Shown: positions 24,520-34,187 of the stretch, piece by piece
How positions within the stretch are numbered: position 1 is the first letter of the stretch
Layout: each line of letters starts with the position of its first letter
Origin: Pseudomonas thivervalensis
Lineage (GTDB): Bacteria > Pseudomonadota > Gammaproteobacteria > Pseudomonadales > Pseudomonadaceae
Direction: 5' to 3'
Length of the DNA: 64,000 bases
NCBI RefSeq assembly: GCF_001269655.1
Contig: NZ_LHVE01000007.1
Coordinates: forward strand, 558,001-622,000
Position numbers and translations under genes: made by a program
The notes under the pieces: generated by a model
What the model was told of the DNA's origin: nothing
Database searches by the model: none
The model's input: only the letters and a program-made list of their open reading frames with translations

Positions 24520-26040
24520 ATGAAAACGCCCCATGTTTCACTCCCACGGCCCGAGGACGAAAACCTCGGCGTCGGCGCGAATATGGCTTACGGCCTGCAA
24601 CATGTGTTGACCATGTACGGTGGTATCGTCGCCGTGCCGTTGATCATCGGCCAGGCGGCCGGGCTTTCGCCGGCGGACATCGGTCTGTTGATTGCCGCGT
24701 CATTGTTCGCGGGAGGCCTGGCCACATTGCTGCAAACCCTCGGCCTGCCGTTTTTTGGCTGCCAGCTGCCCTTGGTGCAGGGCGTATCGTTTTCGGGCGT
24801 CGCGACCATGGTGGCGATTGTCGGCAGCGGCGGGGAAGGGGGCTTTCAAGCCATCCTAGGCGCGGTGATCGCAGCGTCCCTGATTGGTTTGCTGATCACC
24901 CCGGTGTTTTCCCGCATCACCCGGTTCTTTCCACCACTGGTCACCGGCATTGTCATCACCACCATCGGCCTGACCCTGATGCCGGTGGCGGCGCGTTGGG
25001 CGATGGGTGGCAACAGCCACGCCGCCGATTTTGGCAGCATGGCGAACATTGGCCTGGCCGCAGTGACCCTGGTATTGGTGCTGCTGCTGAGCAAAATGGG
25101 CAGCGCGACCATCTCGCGCTTGTCGATTCTGTTGGCGATGGTCATCGGTACCGTCATCGCGGTGTTCCTCGGCATGGCCGATTTTTCATCGGTCAGCCAG
25201 GGCCCGATGTTCGGCTTCCCGACCCCGTTCCATTTCGGCATGCCGACGTTCCATATCGCTGCGATCTTGTCGATGTGCATTGTGATCATGGTCACCCTGG
25301 TTGAAACCTCCGCCGACATCCTGGCGGTGGGCGAGATCATCGACACCAAGGTCGATTCGAGGCGCCTGGGCAATGGTCTGCGGGCCGACATGCTGTCGAG
25401 CATGATCGCGCCGATCTTCGGTTCCTTCACCCAGAGTGCCTTCGCCCAGAACGTCGGGCTGGTGGCGGTCACCGGGATCAAGAGTCGTTTCGTGGTAGCG
25501 ACTGGTGGGGTGTTCCTGGTGGTACTCGGCCTACTGCCGTTCATGGGCCGGGTGATCGCCGCCGTGCCGACCTCGGTGCTGGGCGGTGCCGGTATCGTGT
25601 TGTTTGGCACGGTGGCGGCCAGTGGCATCCGCACGCTGTCGAAAGTCGACTACCGCAACAACGTCAACCTGATCATCGTCGCCACCTCCATCGGCTTCGG
25701 CATGATTCCCATCGCCGCACCGAACTTCTACGACCATTTTCCAAGCTGGTTCGCGACCATCTTTCATTCGGGCATCAGTTCTTCGGCGATCATGGCGATC
25801 GTGCTGAACCTGGCGTTCAACCACTTCACCACGGGCAACTCCGACCAGCAGTCAGTCTTCGCCGCCGGTACCGAACGGGTGTTGCGCTACCAGGACCTGG
25901 CGGCGCTGCGCGAAGGCGATTATTTCAGCGACGGCAAGCTGCATGATTGCGATGGCAACGAGATTCCGGTGGTGGCGGAGCCTGTTCAAGAGGCGGCGGA
26001 GCATGGGCCGATCCGACTGAAAAGCAGCGAGCACGTCTGA
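24520..26040 (+). CDS. NCS2-family purine permease (xanthine/uric acid type)
   Basis: A 506-residue inner-membrane symporter with about 14 segments. Family markers include YGLQHVLTMYGG near the N-terminus, the first substrate region QGVSFSG, the NCS2 signature around MVTLVETSADILAVG, and GSFTQSAFAQNVGLV. The QNVGLV form points to the xanthine/uric acid group rather than uracil. It carries a long soluble C-terminal tail of about 75 residues. A GntR-type palindrome lies in its promoter region. The exact purine is inferred. Confidence 0.88.
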   Translation: MKTPHVSLPRPEDENLGVGANMAYGLQHVLTMYGGIVAVPLIIGQAAGLSPADIGLLIAASLFAGGLATLLQTLGLPFFGCQLPLVQGVSFSGVATMVAIVGSGGEGGFQAILGAVIAASLIGLLITPVFSRITRFFPPLVTGIVITTIGLTLMPVAARWAMGGNSHAADFGSMANIGLAAVTLVLVLLLSKMGSATISRLSILLAMVIGTVIAVFLGMADFSSVSQGPMFGFPTPFHFGMPTFHIAAILSMCIVIMVTLVETSADILAVGEIIDTKVDSRRLGNGLRADMLSSMIAPIFGSFTQSAFAQNVGLVAVTGIKSRFVVATGGVFLVVLGLLPFMGRVIAAVPTSVLGGAGIVLFGTVAASGIRTLSKVDYRNNVNLIIVATSIGFGMIPIAAPNFYDHFPSWFATIFHSGISSSAIMAIVLNLAFNHFTTGNSDQQSVFAAGTERVLRYQDLAALREGDYFSDGKLHDCDGNEIPVVAEPVQEAAEHGPIRLKSSEHV

Positions 26041-26048
26041 CGATTACC

Positions 26049-26187
26049 TCTGTGGCGAGGGAGCTTGCTCCCGCTGGGCTGTGGTAGGAGCTGCCGAAGG
26101 CTGCGATCTTTTGATTTTTATCTTTCGCTCTCGGCTCAATCGTCTGGAACAAGATCGCAGCCTCGTTGCACTCGACAGCTCCTACAA
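26049..26187. repeat. Two repeat families side by side: half REP and a GTAGGAGCTG pair
   Basis: A single GGCGAGGGAGCTTGCTCCCG unit (26052-26080) without its partner is followed by an inverted pair of another family: GTAGGAGCTGCCGAAGGCTG at 26084 and its inverse ending CAGCTCCTAC near 26185. The same two families occur as a complete nested set at 59482-59651. Confidence 0.75.
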
Positions 26188-26212
26188 TAAATCGGGTTAT
26201 TCAGCGGACATG

Positions 26213-26250
26213 AAAAAGCCTGTGATCACTGATCACAGGCTTTTTTTTTT
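26213..26250. terminator. Bidirectional terminator after the purine permease
   Basis: AAAAAGCCTGTGATC pairs with GATCACAGGCTTTTT around ACT, with a ten-base T-run on the plus strand and an A-run on the left. It can serve the permease gene and the convergent gene at 26266. Confidence 0.92.
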
Positions 26251-26265
26251 CGCTCGGGAGGCTAA

Positions 26266-26619
26266 TTACCAGCGGCCGTAATGCCCGCGGGGTGGGCCGT
26301 AGTAGTAGCCCCGTGGTGGCCCGTAATACACCGGCGCCGGGCGATAGTAGATCGGCTGCTCCACATACACCGGCTGCGGCTGGTAGTAGACCGGCGGGGG
26401 CTGCTGCACATAGACCGGCTGCGGTTGGTAGTAGACCGGTTGTTGCTGCACATACACCGGCCGATCACGGTTGATGATGGCCGAGCCAACGATGGCCGAA
26501 CCGACGATAGCACCAAACACGGCGGGCCCCTCCCAACCACCACGACCGTGGGCGGATGCCTGGCCGGTGACCGCGAGTGCCCCCATGAGCAGGGCGATGA
26601 TGGGAAGTCTACGATTCAT
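26266..26619 (-). CDS. Secreted Tyr/Pro/Gln-rich repeat protein
   Basis: A 117-residue protein with a clear signal peptide (RRLPIIALLMGALAVTGQASA). After a glycine-rich, weakly hydrophobic segment (GAIVGSAIVGSAI), the rest is built of repeats of about ten residues, PVYVQQQ / PVYYQPQ, and ends in a Gly/Tyr/Arg tail. The central segment could span or touch a membrane, so it may be periplasmic or outer-membrane associated. No function can be given. The repeats are also visible as direct DNA repeats. It ends at the shared terminator at 26213-26250. Confidence 0.75.
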   Translation of the reverse strand: MNRRLPIIALLMGALAVTGQASAHGRGGWEGPAVFGAIVGSAIVGSAIINRDRPVYVQQQPVYYQPQPVYVQQPPPVYYQPQPVYVEQPIYYRPAPVYYGPPRGYYYGPPRGHYGRW

Positions 26620-26878
26620 GGCTGTTCCTCGTTTCGGCCCCGGCGCCTGTGGTCTGCAACAGACCCGATGAGGGTCGCGGGGATACTTGCTATGACAGCG
26701 ATTTTCTCAGGATTTACGACGCCGTTGGGTAAATATTGTGTAAGGTCTGTAGCGCTTTTCTTTACCGCGCCAAGTCACCCAGCGGCCTGAGATCGGGCCG
26801 GGCCGGGCGGTATCATCATCGAACGAACCTTTTGGGGCGGCGTTCCGTCTGTCCGAAAGTGAATGCAAGGAGACACGC

Positions 26879-27700
26879 ATGCAGATCAATCCCAACAAAG
26901 ACACCCAACTGTGCATGTCACTCTCGGGGCGTCCCGGAAACTTCGGCCTGCGCTTTCACAACCATTTGTATGAACAATTGGGCCTGAATTTCTATTACAA
27001 AGCGTTCAGCAGCCAGGACCTGCCTGGAGCGGTGGGCGGTATCCGCGCCTTGGGCATTCGCGGATGCGGCGTGTCGATGCCGTTCAAGGAAGCCTGCATT
27101 GCCCTGGTAGACGAACTGGATCCTTCCGCCGCCGCGATCCAGTCGATCAACACCATCGTCAATACCGACGGCCATTTGAAGGCCTACAACACCGATTACA
27201 TTGCCATCGCCCAATTGCTGCACAGCCACGCCGTGCCCAAGGATTCGACCTTTGCCCTGCGCGGCAGTGGCGGCATGGCCAAGGCGGTGGCCAGTGCCTT
27301 GCGCGACGGGGGCTACAAGAATGGGCTGATCGTCGCCCGCAATGAGACCGCCGGGCGCGCCCTGGCCGAGTCCCTGGGCTATGAATGGCAAGCGGAACTC
27401 GATACCCGGCGGCCACAGATGCTGATCAACGTCACGCCGATCGGCATGACCGGCGGCCCGGAAGCCGACCAATTGGCGTTTGAACCCGAAACCATCGCCG
27501 CGGCCGAGACCGTGTTCGATGTGGTGGCGATCCCGTCGGAAACGCCCCTGATCGTACGCGCCCGGGCCGACGGCAAACGGGTCATCACCGGGTTGGAAGT
27601 CATCGCGATCCAGGCCCTGGAGCAGTTCGTGCTGTACACCGGCGTGCGGCCCAACCTGGAGCAATTCGAAAAAGCCGTGGCCTTCGCCCGGTCGGCGTAG
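26879..27700 (+). CDS. Shikimate dehydrogenase-like protein (SDH-L group)
   Basis: A 273-residue NAD(P)-dependent enzyme of the shikimate dehydrogenase fold. The catalytic pair is visible: Lys70 in GVSMPFKEA and Asp106 in YNTDYIA. The nucleotide-binding loop is GSGGMAKAV in place of GAGGA. The N-terminal segment CMSLSGRPGNFGLRFHN and the divergence from AroE suggest the SDH-L (HI0607-like) subgroup, whose substrate is not well settled. The true aroE is likely elsewhere in the genome. It is convergent with yceH, with six bases between stops. Confidence 0.8.
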   Translation: MQINPNKDTQLCMSLSGRPGNFGLRFHNHLYEQLGLNFYYKAFSSQDLPGAVGGIRALGIRGCGVSMPFKEACIALVDELDPSAAAIQSINTIVNTDGHLKAYNTDYIAIAQLLHSHAVPKDSTFALRGSGGMAKAVASALRDGGYKNGLIVARNETAGRALAESLGYEWQAELDTRRPQMLINVTPIGMTGGPEADQLAFEPETIAAAETVFDVVAIPSETPLIVRARADGKRVITGLEVIAIQALEQFVLYTGVRPNLEQFEKAVAFARSA

Positions 27701-27706
27701 GCGCTG

Positions 27707-28354
27707 CTATTCCAGCCGCGCCAAGCGTTCTTCCAGCGCCGCGATCCGCGCTTCGAGTTCTTCGATGCGTTCCAGCGAGACACCGCCGCCGGCACCGCGC
27801 TCCACCGGGTGCTGGCGGGCGGCGAGAATCGCTTCGATGTCCGCCGGGTCGCCCATGGCGTGCACATAGCGGTCCTCGCGCTGACCGGCCTGGCGTGGCA
27901 CCAGCAACGCCAGCCCTCGGGCGATCAGGCGTTCGAGCTGATGCACCACTTGCTCGGCGTCTTCGAAGTCGTGCATCCGTCCGCTGCGGGTCAGCAGCTC
28001 ATTGACCGTTTGCGGGCCGCGCAGGAACAGCAGGCCCATCAGGACCACCTGGGCCGGCACCAGCTCCAGCGCCTTGTCGACCCGATGTTCCCAGCGGTCG
28101 GCGCGGCTGCCCATCACCAGCTTGGTGAAGCCACGACCTTCCAGCGCCCGCAGGCTCTGGCCGACTTGGCCGGGGTTGAGGTTCATCACCGGTTCGCGGC
28201 TGGTCTTCTGGTTGCAGGCCAGTACCAGGGCGTTGAGCGTCAGCGGGTAGGTCTCGGGGTTGGTGGCCTGCTTCTCGACCAATGCGCCGAGGATGCGGAT
28301 TTCCGTGCTATTGAGCCGTGGTTCTTCAGCCTGCTGTTGTTCTTCGATGCTCAT
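27707..28354 (-). CDS. YceH family protein (DUF480)
   Basis: A 215-residue protein with two winged-helix-like halves, matching YceH. Recognisable parts are [28 protein letters not shown] and [21 protein letters not shown]-terminal coiled coil ([22 protein letters not shown]) probably drives self-association. Function in the cell is not established; the domain suggests DNA or protein binding. It is convergent with the AroE-like gene and has its own promoter region on the right. Confidence 0.85.
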   Translation of the reverse strand: MSIEEQQQAEEPRLNSTEIRILGALVEKQATNPETYPLTLNALVLACNQKTSREPVMNLNPGQVGQSLRALEGRGFTKLVMGSRADRWEHRVDKALELVPAQVVLMGLLFLRGPQTVNELLTRSGRMHDFEDAEQVVHQLERLIARGLALLVPRQAGQREDRYVHAMGDPADIEAILAARQHPVERGAGGGVSLERIEELEARIAALEERLARLE

Positions 28355-28484
28355 CGCGCGTTCCCTATGCTGTGGAAGCCGCCTAGCCTAATCCTTGCGC
28401 AATAAAAGACAAGCCGTGCAACCAGCCGTGGCTATAATCGCAGCCGTTTGATTCATTCTTTCCTGCCACCTGCATGAGATTGCC

Positions 28485-28994
28485 ATGACTATTTCCCTGT
28501 ACGCCGCTTCCGTCCCGGTTTTCAAGCAGATGCTCAACGCGTTGAGCGACGTTCTGAACAAGGCCGAAGCCCACGCCACCGCGAAGAACATCGACCCGAA
28601 CGCTTTCCTGCAAGCCCGTCTGTACCCGGACATGTTCCCGCTGGTGCGCCAGGTGCAGATCGCGGTGGATTTCGCCAAGGGTGTGTCCGCGCGCTTGGCC
28701 GAGGTCGAGCTGCCGAAGTATGACGACAGCGAGACTACCTTCGCCGAGCTGCAAGCCCTGATCGCCAAGGTGTTGGCCTTCATCGGCGACATCAAGCCTG
28801 AGCAGATCGATGGCAAGGAAGGCATCGAAATCGTCACCCGTCCGGGCACGCCAAAGGAGAAGCGCTTCAGCGGCCAGAACTACCTGCTGACCTACGGCCT
28901 GCCGCAGTTCTTCTTCCACGTCACCACCACCTACGCTTTGCTGCGCCACAACGGCGTGGAAGTGGGCAAGCGCGACTACATGGGCGCGTTCTAA
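28485..28994 (+). CDS. DUF1993 domain protein
   Basis: A 169-residue protein matching what I know of DUF1993: an N-terminal YAASVPVFKQMLNALSDVL, then ARLYPDMFPLVRQVQIA, and a C-terminal FFFHVTTTYALLRHNGVEVGKRDYMG. The fold is thought to be a four-helix bundle related to DinB-type proteins. No signal peptide is present. It is followed immediately by a strong terminator. Role unknown. Confidence 0.8.
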   Translation: MTISLYAASVPVFKQMLNALSDVLNKAEAHATAKNIDPNAFLQARLYPDMFPLVRQVQIAVDFAKGVSARLAEVELPKYDDSETTFAELQALIAKVLAFIGDIKPEQIDGKEGIEIVTRPGTPKEKRFSGQNYLLTYGLPQFFFHVTTTYALLRHNGVEVGKRDYMGAF

Positions 28995-29006
28995 CCCGCA
29001 GGCATG

Positions 29007-29046
29007 AAAAAGCCCGGGACGGTTTGGGCCGTTCCCGGGCTTTTTT
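29007..29046 (+). terminator. Rho-independent terminator of the DUF1993 gene
   Basis: AAAAAGCCCGGGA and TCCCGGGCTTTTTT form a strong stem around a 13-base loop, 13 bases after the stop codon, with a six-base T-run. Confidence 0.9.
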
Positions 29047-29081
29047 GTGGCTGCAGGTCATATCCTTGGTGGATGTGCCGC

Positions 29082-29180
29082 CGCTATCGCGAGCAAGCTC
29101 GCTCCCACAGTGGCAGTGGCGCTCACACAATGGCCGCTACACAATAAACCCCCTGTGGGAGCGAGCTTGCTCGCGATGGC
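29082..29180. repeat. REPIN
   Basis: Inverted REP pair: 29082-29110 (CTATCGCGAGCAAGCTCGCT) and 29151-29180 (CCTGTGGGAGCGAGCTTGCT), separated by 40 bases. It lies between the DUF1993 terminator and the end of sstT. Confidence 0.85.
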
Positions 29181-29202
29181 GACCGAACAGCCGCCACCGT
29201 TG

Positions 29203-30435
29203 TTACGCCGTACGCGCGAGCTTCTCTTCCTCACCCAGGCACGCCGCCGCCGTGAACAGCACATCCGTCGACGAGTTCAACGCCGTCTCCGCCGAATCTT
29301 GCAGGACGCCGATGATGAAGCCCACTGCGACCACTTGCATGGCAATCTCACTGGGAATGCCAAACAGGCTGCACGCCAGGGGTATCAGCAACAGCGAGCC
29401 GCCGGCCACCCCGGACGCACCGCAGGCGCAAATGGCGGCGACAACGCTCAGCAGTACGGCCGTTGGCAGGTCCACCGCAATACCCAGGGTATGCACGGCC
29501 GCCAGGGTCAGTACGGTGATGGTGATGGCGGCGCCGGCCATGTTGATGGTCGCGCCCAGTGGAATCGACACCGAATAGGTGTCTTCGTGCAGGCCCAGGC
29601 GTTTGCTCAGTTCCAGGTTCACCGGAATATTCGCCGCCGAGCTGCGGGTGAAAAACGCTGTGATGCCGCTCTCGCGCAGGCAGGTGAACACCAGCGGGTA
29701 AGGGTTGCGCCGTAGTTTCCAGAACACGATGAGTGGGTTGACTACCAACGCCACGAACAGCATGCAACCGATCAGCACGGTCAGCAGGTGCAGGTAGCCG
29801 AGCAGGGCGTCGAAGCCGGACGTGGCCAGGGTCGAGGCCACCAGCCCGAAGATCCCGAGCGGGGCGAAGCGGATGACCAGGCGCACGATCACGGTTACAC
29901 CGTTGGACAGGTCTTCGAGCACGGTGCGCGTGGTCTGGCCAGCATGACGAATGGCGATGCCCATGCCGATGGCCCAGGCCAGGATGCCGATGAAGTTACC
30001 GTCCATCAGCGCCCGGACCGGGTTATCCACCACGCTCAGCAGCAGGCTTTGTAGCACCTCGCTGATGCCACCGGGCGCTGTGACCGCGACGTCTTGGGTC
30101 GACAGCACCAGGTTGGAGGGAAACAGCGTACTGGCGACCACCGCGACCACCGCCGCGGCGAACGTGCCCAGCAGGTAGAGGAACAGGATGGGGCGGATAT
30201 GGGTTTCCTGGCCATGCTTGTGGTTGGCGATCGACGCCATGACCAGCACGAATACCAAAATCGGCGCCACGGCCTTGAGGGCGGACACGAAGACCTTGCC
30301 GATGAAGGCGGTGGACTTCGCCACGTCGGGCGCCAGCCATGCCAGGACAATACCGGCGATCAGGCCAATGATGATTTGCGTCACCAGGCTGGTGCGTTTG
30401 AGGCGTTGCAAAGGGGTAACGGACGAAGCTGTCAT
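29203..30435 (-). CDS. sstT: Serine/threonine:sodium symporter SstT
   Basis: A 410-residue inner-membrane symporter of the DAACS family. It shows the serine-rich loop [18 protein letters not shown] and the substrate region [16 protein letters not shown], both of SstT form, and [21 protein letters not shown] near the end. It imports serine and threonine with sodium. The ATG at 30435 ([17 protein letters not shown]) is chosen because the frame further upstream gives cysteine-rich, non-membrane sequence. It is divergent from an MFS gene with about 280 bases between them. Confidence 0.93.
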   Translation of the reverse strand: MTASSVTPLQRLKRTSLVTQIIIGLIAGIVLAWLAPDVAKSTAFIGKVFVSALKAVAPILVFVLVMASIANHKHGQETHIRPILFLYLLGTFAAAVVAVVASTLFPSNLVLSTQDVAVTAPGGISEVLQSLLLSVVDNPVRALMDGNFIGILAWAIGMGIAIRHAGQTTRTVLEDLSNGVTVIVRLVIRFAPLGIFGLVASTLATSGFDALLGYLHLLTVLIGCMLFVALVVNPLIVFWKLRRNPYPLVFTCLRESGITAFFTRSSAANIPVNLELSKRLGLHEDTYSVSIPLGATINMAGAAITITVLTLAAVHTLGIAVDLPTAVLLSVVAAICACGASGVAGGSLLLIPLACSLFGIPSEIAMQVVAVGFIIGVLQDSAETALNSSTDVLFTAAACLGEEEKLARTA

Positions 30436-30717
30436 AGCGGCATCTCTGATTTTATTGTGTTCAACGGTCGACGGATCAGGGCAACAAGCGGGCAGGCCAC
30501 ATGAGCGGACCGAGAGAAAGTACGGCGTTTGCAGGCCGCGGACTTTAGCACAGCCGGTGAAAAATCTGACGGACCTGTGACAGTCCGTCACCCTTATCCG
30601 GGCCATGCCGAGCGTTTGTATGACGCGCGCATTCTGTTAGGCTTTGTCACTCTCACTTTTTTTCCGCCAGCGGGCCCCAGGGCTAACGCTGGTGTCGTCG
30701 TTTTGCTGGAGTTCTAC

Positions 30718-31878
30718 ATGTTGTTACCCATCTTCCTGTTGTCGGCCGCCGGTTTTACCGTGCTGACCACGGAATTCGTCATCGTTGGCCTGTTACCTTC
30801 CATTGCCCGCGACCTGCACGTCAGCATTCCCCAGGCCGGGCTGCTGGTGACGCTGTTCGCGTTTACGGTGGCGGCGTTCGGGCCATTCCTGACGGCCTGG
30901 TTCGCTCGTTTCGAGCGGCGCAAGTTGTTTATCAGCGTGCTGGTGATGTTCGGCCTGGCCAACCTGCTGGCCACCTTCGCCCCCAACATCTGGGTAATGG
31001 CCCTTGCCCGGTTGATCCCGGCCTTGGGCCTGCCGGTGTTCTGGGCGTTGGCCAGTGAAACGGCGGTGGACATTGTCGGGCCGCAGCTGGCCGGAAGGGC
31101 CATCGCCCGGATCGGCTTCGGCATCGTCTGCGCCACAGTGTTTGGTATTCCAGTGGGTACATTGATTGCCGATGCGTTTGGCTGGCGCAGCGCGTTTGCG
31201 ATCCTGGCGGTCATTGCCTTCGCCAAAGCGTTGCTGCTGTTTTTCTACTTGCCGAAAACCAACCTGCATCAGCATCAGGTGAGCTTCCGTTCGCAATTGA
31301 AGATCCTGCGCAATCCGTTGATGCAAGGGCACGTGCTGTTGTCGATCCTGGTGTTCAGCGGCATGTTCACCGCCTACACCTATCTGGCGGATATCCTCGA
31401 GCGCCTCGCCGGGTTCGATGGCACCCTGGTGGGCTGGTGCCTGATGGGCTTCGGCGCGGTCGGGCTGCTGGGCAACTCCCTCGGTGGTCGTGCGGTGGAC
31501 CGACATCCGCTGATCGCGTCGATGGTGTTCTGCCTGTTCCTGATCGGCGGCATGGTGGCGTTGGTCCCAAGCATTCATTCGCCCCTCGCGTTGGCGGCGG
31601 CGATGGGCATCTGGGGCGTGACCCAGGCCGCATTGTTCCTGGTCAGCCATGTGCGGCTGATGAAGGCAGCCCCGCAGGCCCCGGCGTTTGCCGCTTCGTT
31701 GAACATTGCCGGGGCCAACCTGGGGATTGGCCTGGGAGCGATGATCGGTGGCCGGGTCATCGATACCCTGGGCCTGGGCAGTGTCGGGTTCGCGGCCGCC
31801 GGGTTCATTTTTGTATCGATTCTGCTGGCGTTGCTCCTGATGACCTTCAAGCCCCGCGCCACTTGCATGGATAGCTAG
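30718..31878 (+). CDS. MFS transporter, arabinose/sugar-efflux type
   Basis: A 386-residue, 12-segment transporter. TTEFVIVGLLPSIARDLHVSIPQAG in helix one and FARFERRKLFISVLV in the following loop are typical of the AraJ/SotB-like DHA1 efflux group. The ATG at 30718 has GGAG eight bases upstream; the frame is open further up but without membrane character. It overlaps the convergent nhaR gene by four bases at the stop codons (CTAG). Substrate unknown; sugar or drug export is typical of relatives. Confidence 0.85.
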   Translation: MLLPIFLLSAAGFTVLTTEFVIVGLLPSIARDLHVSIPQAGLLVTLFAFTVAAFGPFLTAWFARFERRKLFISVLVMFGLANLLATFAPNIWVMALARLIPALGLPVFWALASETAVDIVGPQLAGRAIARIGFGIVCATVFGIPVGTLIADAFGWRSAFAILAVIAFAKALLLFFYLPKTNLHQHQVSFRSQLKILRNPLMQGHVLLSILVFSGMFTAYTYLADILERLAGFDGTLVGWCLMGFGAVGLLGNSLGGRAVDRHPLIASMVFCLFLIGGMVALVPSIHSPLALAAAMGIWGVTQAALFLVSHVRLMKAAPQAPAFAASLNIAGANLGIGLGAMIGGRVIDTLGLGSVGFAAAGFIFVSILLALLLMTFKPRATCMDS

Positions 31879-32771
31879 ACGCTGAACAACTCGCGACGGG
31901 CACCTTCGGCAATCGCGACGATGCCAGGGTGGCTGACCTTGCGTTCCACGGAAATGGCGTAGAAGGATTCACTCACCGCATCGGTCTGGCCGATCACTTC
32001 TACGCCGTACTGACGCTTGACCTCTTCGGCGATCACGCTCGGGCCGATGAAAATCCCACTGCCGGATTGACCGAAGGCCTGCATCAAGGCGCTGTCGTCG
32101 AACTCGCCGACGATGCGCGGCTGGATCTGCTGTTCGGCGAACCAGCGTTGCAAGCGGCTGCGCACCACGGTTTCCGGTCCGGGAATCAGCAGTGGGGCGT
32201 CATTGAGGCCATGGGGGAAATCCCGCCCGTAGCGTTCGGCCAGCGCGGCGGTGGCGAAAAAGCTGATCCCGCATTCCCCCAGTTTCTGGCTGTAGCCCTT
32301 GATGTCCAGGTGAGTTGGCATCGGGCTGTCGGAAATCACCAGGTCCAGGCGCTGGATCGCCAGGTCCGCCAGCAGCCGTTCAAGCTTGTCCTCGCGACAG
32401 GTGATGCGCAGCGGTTCACTCAATTCCATGGTCGGCGCCAGCAGTCGATAGACGATGGATTTGGGCACCACGTCCGCCACCCCGACCCTGAACAGGGTTT
32501 GCTGCTCGTTGGGCTGGGCCCGCAGCATCAGTTCCAGCTCACCGCCCAACTGGAACATGTGCTCGGCGTAGGGCAGCGTCTGGCGGCCGGCTTCGGTCAG
32601 TTCCAACTGCCGCCCGACACGACGAAACAATTTGATGTGATAGGTTTGCTCGAACAGGGAAATCTGCCCGCTGATGGTCTGCGGGGTCAGGTTCAACTGC
32701 TCGCATGCCCGCACGATACTGCCGGTTTTCGCCACCACCCAGAAGTAATGCAGCTGTCGATAATTGAGCAT
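31875..32771 (-). CDS. nhaR: LysR-family activator NhaR
   Basis: A 298-residue regulator whose N-terminus, MLNYRQLHYFWVVAKTGSIVRACEQLNLTPQTIS, is the NhaR form, and whose effector domain carries DVVPKSIVYRLLAP and GIFIGPSVIAEEV, also typical. In E. coli NhaR senses sodium and activates nhaA and other genes. Here no nhaA gene is adjacent, so its regulon must be elsewhere. It is divergent from a small lipoprotein gene and terC, which could also be targets. The stop overlaps the convergent MFS stop. Confidence 0.88.
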   Translation of the reverse strand: MLNYRQLHYFWVVAKTGSIVRACEQLNLTPQTISGQISLFEQTYHIKLFRRVGRQLELTEAGRQTLPYAEHMFQLGGELELMLRAQPNEQQTLFRVGVADVVPKSIVYRLLAPTMELSEPLRITCREDKLERLLADLAIQRLDLVISDSPMPTHLDIKGYSQKLGECGISFFATAALAERYGRDFPHGLNDAPLLIPGPETVVRSRLQRWFAEQQIQPRIVGEFDDSALMQAFGQSGSGIFIGPSVIAEEVKRQYGVEVIGQTDAVSESFYAISVERKVSHPGIVAIAEGARRELFSV

Positions 32772-32911
32772 GGGTTCATATCGCTTCGTAAAAACCGAAG
32801 TATAACCGCTGAAAATACGAATTTTCCTGAAGTATTCGCCTCTCTAGAATGCCTGGCCATTGGTGGGCCACTTTTTGTGCTCCTTCTATTCTCCAAAGAG
32901 GCATTCATTCC

Positions 32912-33163
32912 ATGACCTATAAATCCTTGGGGCTTGCAGCCCTGTTGGTAATGTCCGCAACGACGCTGGTGGGCTGTGAGCAGGCTGAAAAAAGCGCTCA
33001 GCAATTGATGGGGCAGGCAGCGGAAACCGCCAAACAGGCCATCGACGACACCCACAAGGCCGCCGAACAGGCGCTCAGCGAAGCCACCGGCGGGCTGATC
33101 AAGCCCAAGAAAGAGCCGGCGGACGAAGCCGAAGAAACACAAACCCCTACCAAAACCATCTAA
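32912..33163 (+). CDS. Small lipoprotein, helical
   Basis: An 83-residue protein with a lipoprotein signal: hydrophobic MTYKSLGLAALLVMSATT followed by the lipobox LVGC (Cys22). The mature part is a long amphipathic helix rich in Ala, Gln, Lys and Glu (EKSAQQLMGQAAETAKQAIDDTHKAAEQALSEA is its central region, 24-56), then a Lys/Pro/Glu tail. This resembles small murein- or stress-linked lipoproteins, but I cannot name a family. It precedes terC by 26 bases and may share its transcript. Confidence 0.75.
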   Translation: MTYKSLGLAALLVMSATTLVGCEQAEKSAQQLMGQAAETAKQAIDDTHKAAEQALSEATGGLIKPKKEPADEAEETQTPTKTI

Positions 33164-33189
33164 CGCGTCACATCAGTCAGGACTGACCC

Positions 33190-33939
33190 ATGGATTATCT
33201 TTTACAGCTCGCCGCCAGCCCCACCGCGTGGATCGCCCTGGCGACTCTGGTCGTGATGGAAATCGTGCTTGGCATCGATAACCTGATCTTCATTTCGATT
33301 CTGACCAACAAGCTGCCCGAACAGCATCGTGCCAAGGCGCGGCGGATCGGTATCGGCATGGCGCTGATCCTGCGCCTGGGCTTGTTGAGCACCATTGCCT
33401 TCATTGTGCAGTTGACCGAACCGGTCATTGAAATCCTGGGCCAGGCGTTTTCCTGGAAGGACATGATCCTGATTGCCGGCGGCCTGTTCCTGCTGTGGAA
33501 AGCGACCACTGAAATCCACCACAGCATGGACCCGGCGCCGAATGATCCGAAATCGGCCACGTCCGGTGTGACCCTGGGCTTTGCGGCGGCCATCGGTCAG
33601 ATCCTGATGTTGGACCTGGTGTTCTCCATCGACAGCATCATCACTGCCGTGGGCATGACCGAGCATTTGCCGATCATGATCATCGCCGTCGTCGTCTCGG
33701 TGCTGGTGATGCTCTTGGCGGCCGAACCGCTCGCCAAGTTCATCAATGACAACCCGACCGTGGTCATGCTGGCCCTGGGCTTCCTGATCATGATCGGCAT
33801 GACGCTGATCGCTGAAGGTTTCGGCGCCCATGTACCGAAAGGCTATATCTATGCGGCCATGGCCTTTTCGGCGGCGATCGAGGTGTTGAACATGTTGTCC
33901 CGCAGGGCCAAGGAAAAGGCGTTGCCCGACAACGCTTGA
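33190..33939 (+). CDS. TerC-family integral membrane protein
   Basis: A 249-residue protein with about seven membrane segments. The family hallmark is paired acidic residues in the membrane: [22 protein letters not shown] early and [17 protein letters not shown] later. TerC-family proteins are linked to metal export, notably manganese, and to tellurite resistance; short members of this type are usually not tellurite genes. A strong terminator follows 15 bases after the stop. No manganese riboswitch was seen in the short gap upstream. Confidence 0.87.
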   Translation: MDYLLQLAASPTAWIALATLVVMEIVLGIDNLIFISILTNKLPEQHRAKARRIGIGMALILRLGLLSTIAFIVQLTEPVIEILGQAFSWKDMILIAGGLFLLWKATTEIHHSMDPAPNDPKSATSGVTLGFAAAIGQILMLDLVFSIDSIITAVGMTEHLPIMIIAVVVSVLVMLLAAEPLAKFINDNPTVVMLALGFLIMIGMTLIAEGFGAHVPKGYIYAAMAFSAAIEVLNMLSRRAKEKALPDNA

Positions 33940-33953
33940 TTCCAGGCAGACAG

Positions 33954-33989
33954 AAGCCACCCGGGTCCAGGCCCGGGTGGCTTTTTTTT
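33954..33989 (+). terminator. Rho-independent terminator of terC
   Basis: AAGCCACCCGGG and CCCGGGTGGCTT pair perfectly around TCCAGG, followed by a run of eight T. Confidence 0.93.
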
Positions 33990-34022
33990 GGATTTGAGAA
34001 CGATGGGTTTGAACGTAAGAGG

Positions 34023-34187
34023 TCAGTGCGCGGCGGCGTGGCGCCGGGCAGGCTCGGCGGCTTTTTCCGATGGCGCAGGTGGCGCGTGATAATGGCGCCG
34101 AGCGATTCGAAGCACCCCCCACAACATGGCCGTGGCTACGCTCAGCCAGCCGAATATCAGCATCAGGATTGTCGTCGTCAGGCTCAT
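34023..34187 (-). CDS. Small single-span membrane protein
   Basis: A 54-residue protein read directly from the sequence, with a very good ribosome site (GGAGG, 7 bases before ATG 34187). The first 26 residues, MSLTTTILMLIFGWLSVATAM and on, form one membrane helix; the rest is a basic, His/Ala/Pro-rich tail (RIARRHYHAPPAPSEKAAEPARRH). Orientation is likely N-out, C-in by the positive-inside rule. I do not recognise a named family. It is convergent with terC, behind the terC terminator. Confidence 0.7.
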   Translation of the reverse strand: MSLTTTILMLIFGWLSVATAMLWGVLRIARRHYHAPPAPSEKAAEPARRHAAAH

